The position numbers and the translations under genes are program-made. DNA of 64,000 nt from Rhodoferax sp. (GTDB lineage: Bacteria; Pseudomonadota; Gammaproteobacteria; Burkholderiales; Burkholderiaceae_C), in contig JACKLK010000016.1 of assembly GCA_024236015.1 (NCBI GenBank), forward strand, positions 1 through 64,000. The letters run 5' to 3'. Below are positions 61,616-64,000 of this stretch, one piece after another (position 1 is the first letter of the stretch; each line of letters opens with the position of its first letter). The notes under the pieces were generated by a model. The model saw only the letters and a program-made list of their open reading frames with translations, made no database searches and had not been told where the DNA came from.

Positions 61616-62120
61616 ACGCCTGCTGACGACCGCGTGGCGCCGCTGCCTGCCCGGCATGCTGGCGCTGGTGCTGGCCGTGCTGGCGCTGGCGGCCCACGGT
61701 AAGGAGGCGCAGCCGCTGTCCGACGACCCCGAGCTCGAAGCGCGGGTGTTGACGATTGCCGAGGAACTGCGGTGCCTGGTGTGCCAGAACGAGACCATCG
61801 CCGCGTCGCAGGCCGATCTCGCGGTGGACCTGCGCAAGCAGATCCGGATCAAGCTGCAGGCCGGACAGTCGCAGCGCGAGATCCTGGATTTCATGGTCGA
61901 GCGGTACGGCGACTTCGTGTTGTACCGCCCGCCGTTCAAGGCCCGCACGCTGCTGCTGTGGCTCGGGCCGTTCGTGTTGCTGGTGATCGCGGCCGCGGTG
62001 ATGGCGGTCAACATCCGGCGCCGCCGGCGCGCGTCCATGGCGCAGGACTGGAGCGAGGAGCAGCAGCGTCGCGCGCGCGCGCTGCTCGACGAACCCGTGC
62101 CGCCGTCCCAATCCCGATGA
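61608..62120 (+). CDS. ccmH: Cytochrome c maturation protein CcmH (CycL)
   Basis: The 170-residue protein starts at GTG 61608 within the end of ccmG. It has a signal peptide, the redox motif RCLVCQN (Cys56, Cys59), and a C-terminal membrane anchor followed by a positively charged tail. This is the short CcmH type; the TPR part is a separate gene (ccmI). Confidence 0.95.
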   Translation: MPERLLTTAWRRCLPGMLALVLAVLALAAHGKEAQPLSDDPELEARVLTIAEELRCLVCQNETIAASQADLAVDLRKQIRIKLQAGQSQREILDFMVERYGDFVLYRPPFKARTLLLWLGPFVLLVIAAAVMAVNIRRRRRASMAQDWSEEQQRRARALLDEPVPPSQSR

Positions 62121-62136
62121 GGTTCGCCTTCCGCTT

Positions 62137-63426
62137 ATGAGCATGTTCCTGGTCTTCGTGTTGGGCCTGATCGCCCTGGCCCTGGCGATGGTGTTGCCCC
62201 CGTTGCTGCGGCGGCGTGCGCCGCCGCAGCCGGGCGCCGGCGCGGCACTCGCGTCCCGCCGCGCCAACGTGCAAGTGCTGCGCGAGCAACTCGCCGCGCT
62301 CGACGCCGACCACGCGGCCGGTGTCGTCGACGATGCGCAGTACCGGCTGGCGCGTACCGAGATCGAACGCCGCGCGCTGGACGAGGAAGAGCGGGACGAC
62401 GCGAGCCGCCCGGTCGTGGCGCGTCGCGCGACCGGCACGGCCGTGGTGCTGGCGGTGACGATCCCGGTCTTCGCGGTGCTGATGTACGCCGCGCTGGGAC
62501 GGCCGCAGGCGCTCGATCCGGCGTTGGCGGCCGCGCCGCAGGGCGAGGTGACGCTGCCGCAGATCGAAGCCATGGTCGACGGCCTGGCCCGGCGGCTGGA
62601 GAGCCAGACCGAGCCCCAGGAGGGCGACCTGCAGGCCTGGACCATGCTGGCCAATTCCTATGCGGTGCTCAACCGTTTCCCCGAGGCCAGCAAGGCCTTC
62701 GCACGGGCGCGTGCCTTGTCGCCGGACAACGCCCAGCTGCTGGCCGACCACGCCGACGTGCTGGCCATGATGCAGGGCCAGAGCGTCGAGGGCGAACCCG
62801 GCCGGCTCGTCATGCGTGCGCTGCAGCTCGAGCCGAACAACCTCAAGGCGCTGACGATGGCCGGCAGCTGGGCCTTCGAGCGCCATGACTACGCCGGCGC
62901 GATCAACTACTGGAGCCAGGCCCAGCCGCTGGCGCCGCCGGGCAGCGAATTTGCCGCCGGCCTGGAAAACAGCCTGCAGCAGGCCCGCGCTGCGGCGGCG
63001 CAAAGCGGCCAGCTGGCGGCCGGTACCGACAAGGCCACGCCGCAGCAGGCGCCGGGCAACAAGCCGGCGTCCAATGCCCATGCGGCACAGGTCAGCGGCG
63101 AAGTCCAGGTCACCGACGTGCTGGCCAAGCGGGTGCGTCCGACCGACACCGTGTTCGTGTTCGCGCGCGCCACCGAAGGCCCGCGCATGCCGCTGGCCAT
63201 CATCAAGCGCCCGGCGGGCGACCTGCCGTTCACGTTCACGCTCGACGACAGCAGCGCGATGGGGCCGCAGTTCCGGATCTCCGGCGTGCGCCAGGTCATC
63301 GTCGGCGCGCGCATCTCGCCCACCGGCGAGGCGACGCCACGCACCGGCGACCTGACCGGCCAGATCGGCCCGGTCGACGTCGGTTCGGGCAAGCTGGTGC
63401 TGATGATCGACGGCGTCGTGCCCTGA
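62137..63426 (+). CDS. ccmI: Cytochrome c maturation TPR protein CcmI (CycH)
   Basis: The 429-residue protein has an N-terminal membrane segment MFLVFVLGLIALALAMVLPP, a second helix near VVLAVTIPVFAVLMYAALG, and tetratricopeptide repeats such as AWTMLANSYAVLNRFPEASKAF. The C-terminal beta-rich domain is the CcmI periplasmic part that binds the apocytochrome tail. It completes the ccm operon. Confidence 0.94.
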   Translation: MSMFLVFVLGLIALALAMVLPPLLRRRAPPQPGAGAALASRRANVQVLREQLAALDADHAAGVVDDAQYRLARTEIERRALDEEERDDASRPVVARRATGTAVVLAVTIPVFAVLMYAALGRPQALDPALAAAPQGEVTLPQIEAMVDGLARRLESQTEPQEGDLQAWTMLANSYAVLNRFPEASKAFARARALSPDNAQLLADHADVLAMMQGQSVEGEPGRLVMRALQLEPNNLKALTMAGSWAFERHDYAGAINYWSQAQPLAPPGSEFAAGLENSLQQARAAAAQSGQLAAGTDKATPQQAPGNKPASNAHAAQVSGEVQVTDVLAKRVRPTDTVFVFARATEGPRMPLAIIKRPAGDLPFTFTLDDSSAMGPQFRISGVRQVIVGARISPTGEATPRTGDLTGQIGPVDVGSGKLVLMIDGVVP

Positions 63427-63506
63427 CAGGCAATTCGTCCGCAGCGTCCGAACCCGACCGAGGCCTGCCTGCACGAGCGCCCGCCTCGAGCAACCCGATT
63501 CCGGCC

Positions 63507-64000
63507 ATGACACGGCTACCGCCCCTGACCGCCTTGCGTGCCTTCGACGCGGCGGTGCGCACCGGCAACTTCACCCGCGCCGGCGAGTCGCTGCACGTGA
63601 CCCAGGGGGCGATCAGCCGCCAGATCCGGCAGCTCGAGCAATGGCTGGGCAAGCCGGTGTTCCTGCGCCAGCCGCAGGGCCTGGCACTGACGCCCGCGGG
63701 CAGCCTGCTGGCGCACAGCCTGGAGTCGGCGTTCGGCACGATCCAGGATGCGGTGGAGCAGATCGGCAGCCTGGGCGCGCGCCAGCGTATCTCGGTCAAC
63801 GTGCCGGAGACGTTTGCATCGCGCTGGCTTGCACCGCGGCTGGGGACGTTTCGCAGCCGGCATCCCGACATCGACCTGACGATCACGACCAATCCGGTGC
63901 CCAACCAGCGCGAGGCGCAGCAATACGACTGCCTGGTGATGTTCCTCGACCAGCCCTGGCCCCGGGGCGCCAGCCGGCTGCTGCGCCAGGAGCACTACGT
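63507..64000 (+). CDS. LysR-family transcriptional regulator (3' truncated)
   Basis: The frame opens MTRLPPLTALRAFDAAVRTG with a complete LysR winged HTH (NFTRAGESLHVTQGAISRQI) and continues into the substrate-binding domain (RISVNVPETFASRWLAPRLG), a GcvA/AmpR-like arrangement. It runs off the right edge after about 164 residues. The gap from ccmI is 80 bp, with no obvious terminator. Confidence 0.92.
   Translation, partial: MTRLPPLTALRAFDAAVRTGNFTRAGESLHVTQGAISRQIRQLEQWLGKPVFLRQPQGLALTPAGSLLAHSLESAFGTIQDAVEQIGSLGARQRISVNVPETFASRWLAPRLGTFRSRHPDIDLTITTNPVPNQREAQQYDCLVMFLDQPWPRGASRLLRQEHY

Overview
The window looks like a chromosomal segment of a GC-rich, metabolically versatile betaproteobacterium, most likely Burkholderiales and perhaps Alcaligenaceae-like. 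This is inferred from base composition, dense 4-bp (ATGA) gene overlaps, many periplasmic-binding-protein transport systems and a full System I cytochrome c maturation locus. No rRNA, tRNA, transposase, phage gene or CRISPR array was seen. Almost all of the sequence is coding. The first and last genes are cut by the window edges.

Region 1 (1-11994) is a nucleoside salvage locus. Rightward genes encode a pseudouridine kinase with an N-terminal HTH, pseudouridine-5'-phosphate glycosidase (psuG), a BmpA/NupABC-type nucleoside ABC transporter, cytidine deaminase and thymidine phosphorylase. Divergent from psuK is a compact three-gene operon. It holds a protein with an intact Rieske cluster but no mononuclear iron site, a partner with an intact mononuclear iron site but a deleted Rieske cluster, and a GST-fold protein. 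This matches the subunit logic of the NdmC/NdmD/NdmE methylxanthine N-demethylase complex. Its position suggests oxidative dealkylation of a modified nucleoside or base, which is my inference. A truncated D-erythronate dehydrogenase-like gene follows.

Region 2 (12030-37739) is a catabolic island for an unidentified ketone or cyclic compound. It encodes a Baeyer-Villiger-like flavoprotein (with His-to-Arg in its fingerprint), five SDR oxidoreductases, an MDR reductase, an SMP-30/lactonase-like hydrolase, a DUF3237 protein, five EthD-like small proteins, three paralogous LivK-type binding proteins sharing one LivGFHM transporter, an acyl-CoA ligase, two acyl-CoA dehydrogenases, a crotonase and an IclR-type regulator. 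A 14-bp operator-like motif related to ATCACATACGCGAT recurs at eight intergenic sites, about 70-160 bp upstream of nearly every transcription unit here. This suggests one regulon, probably controlled by the local IclR protein.

Region 3 (37829-50801) covers peptide and organosulfur metabolism: a P1 peptidase, a GNAT acetyltransferase, an operon of class III CoA-transferase, Gln-type thiol dioxygenase (3-mercaptopropionate dioxygenase-like) and an atypical crotonase, an M19 dipeptidase with an altered metal motif, and a DppABCDF-type peptide transporter whose DppD-like ATPase has a 110-residue proline-rich extension. A PLP decarboxylase follows.

Region 4 (50798-64000) has an MFS transporter translationally coupled to the PLP decarboxylase, a biotinyl-carboxyltransferase fusion, a class V aminotransferase, a Lon-N domain protein, ccmABCDEFGHI in canonical order, and the start of a LysR regulator.
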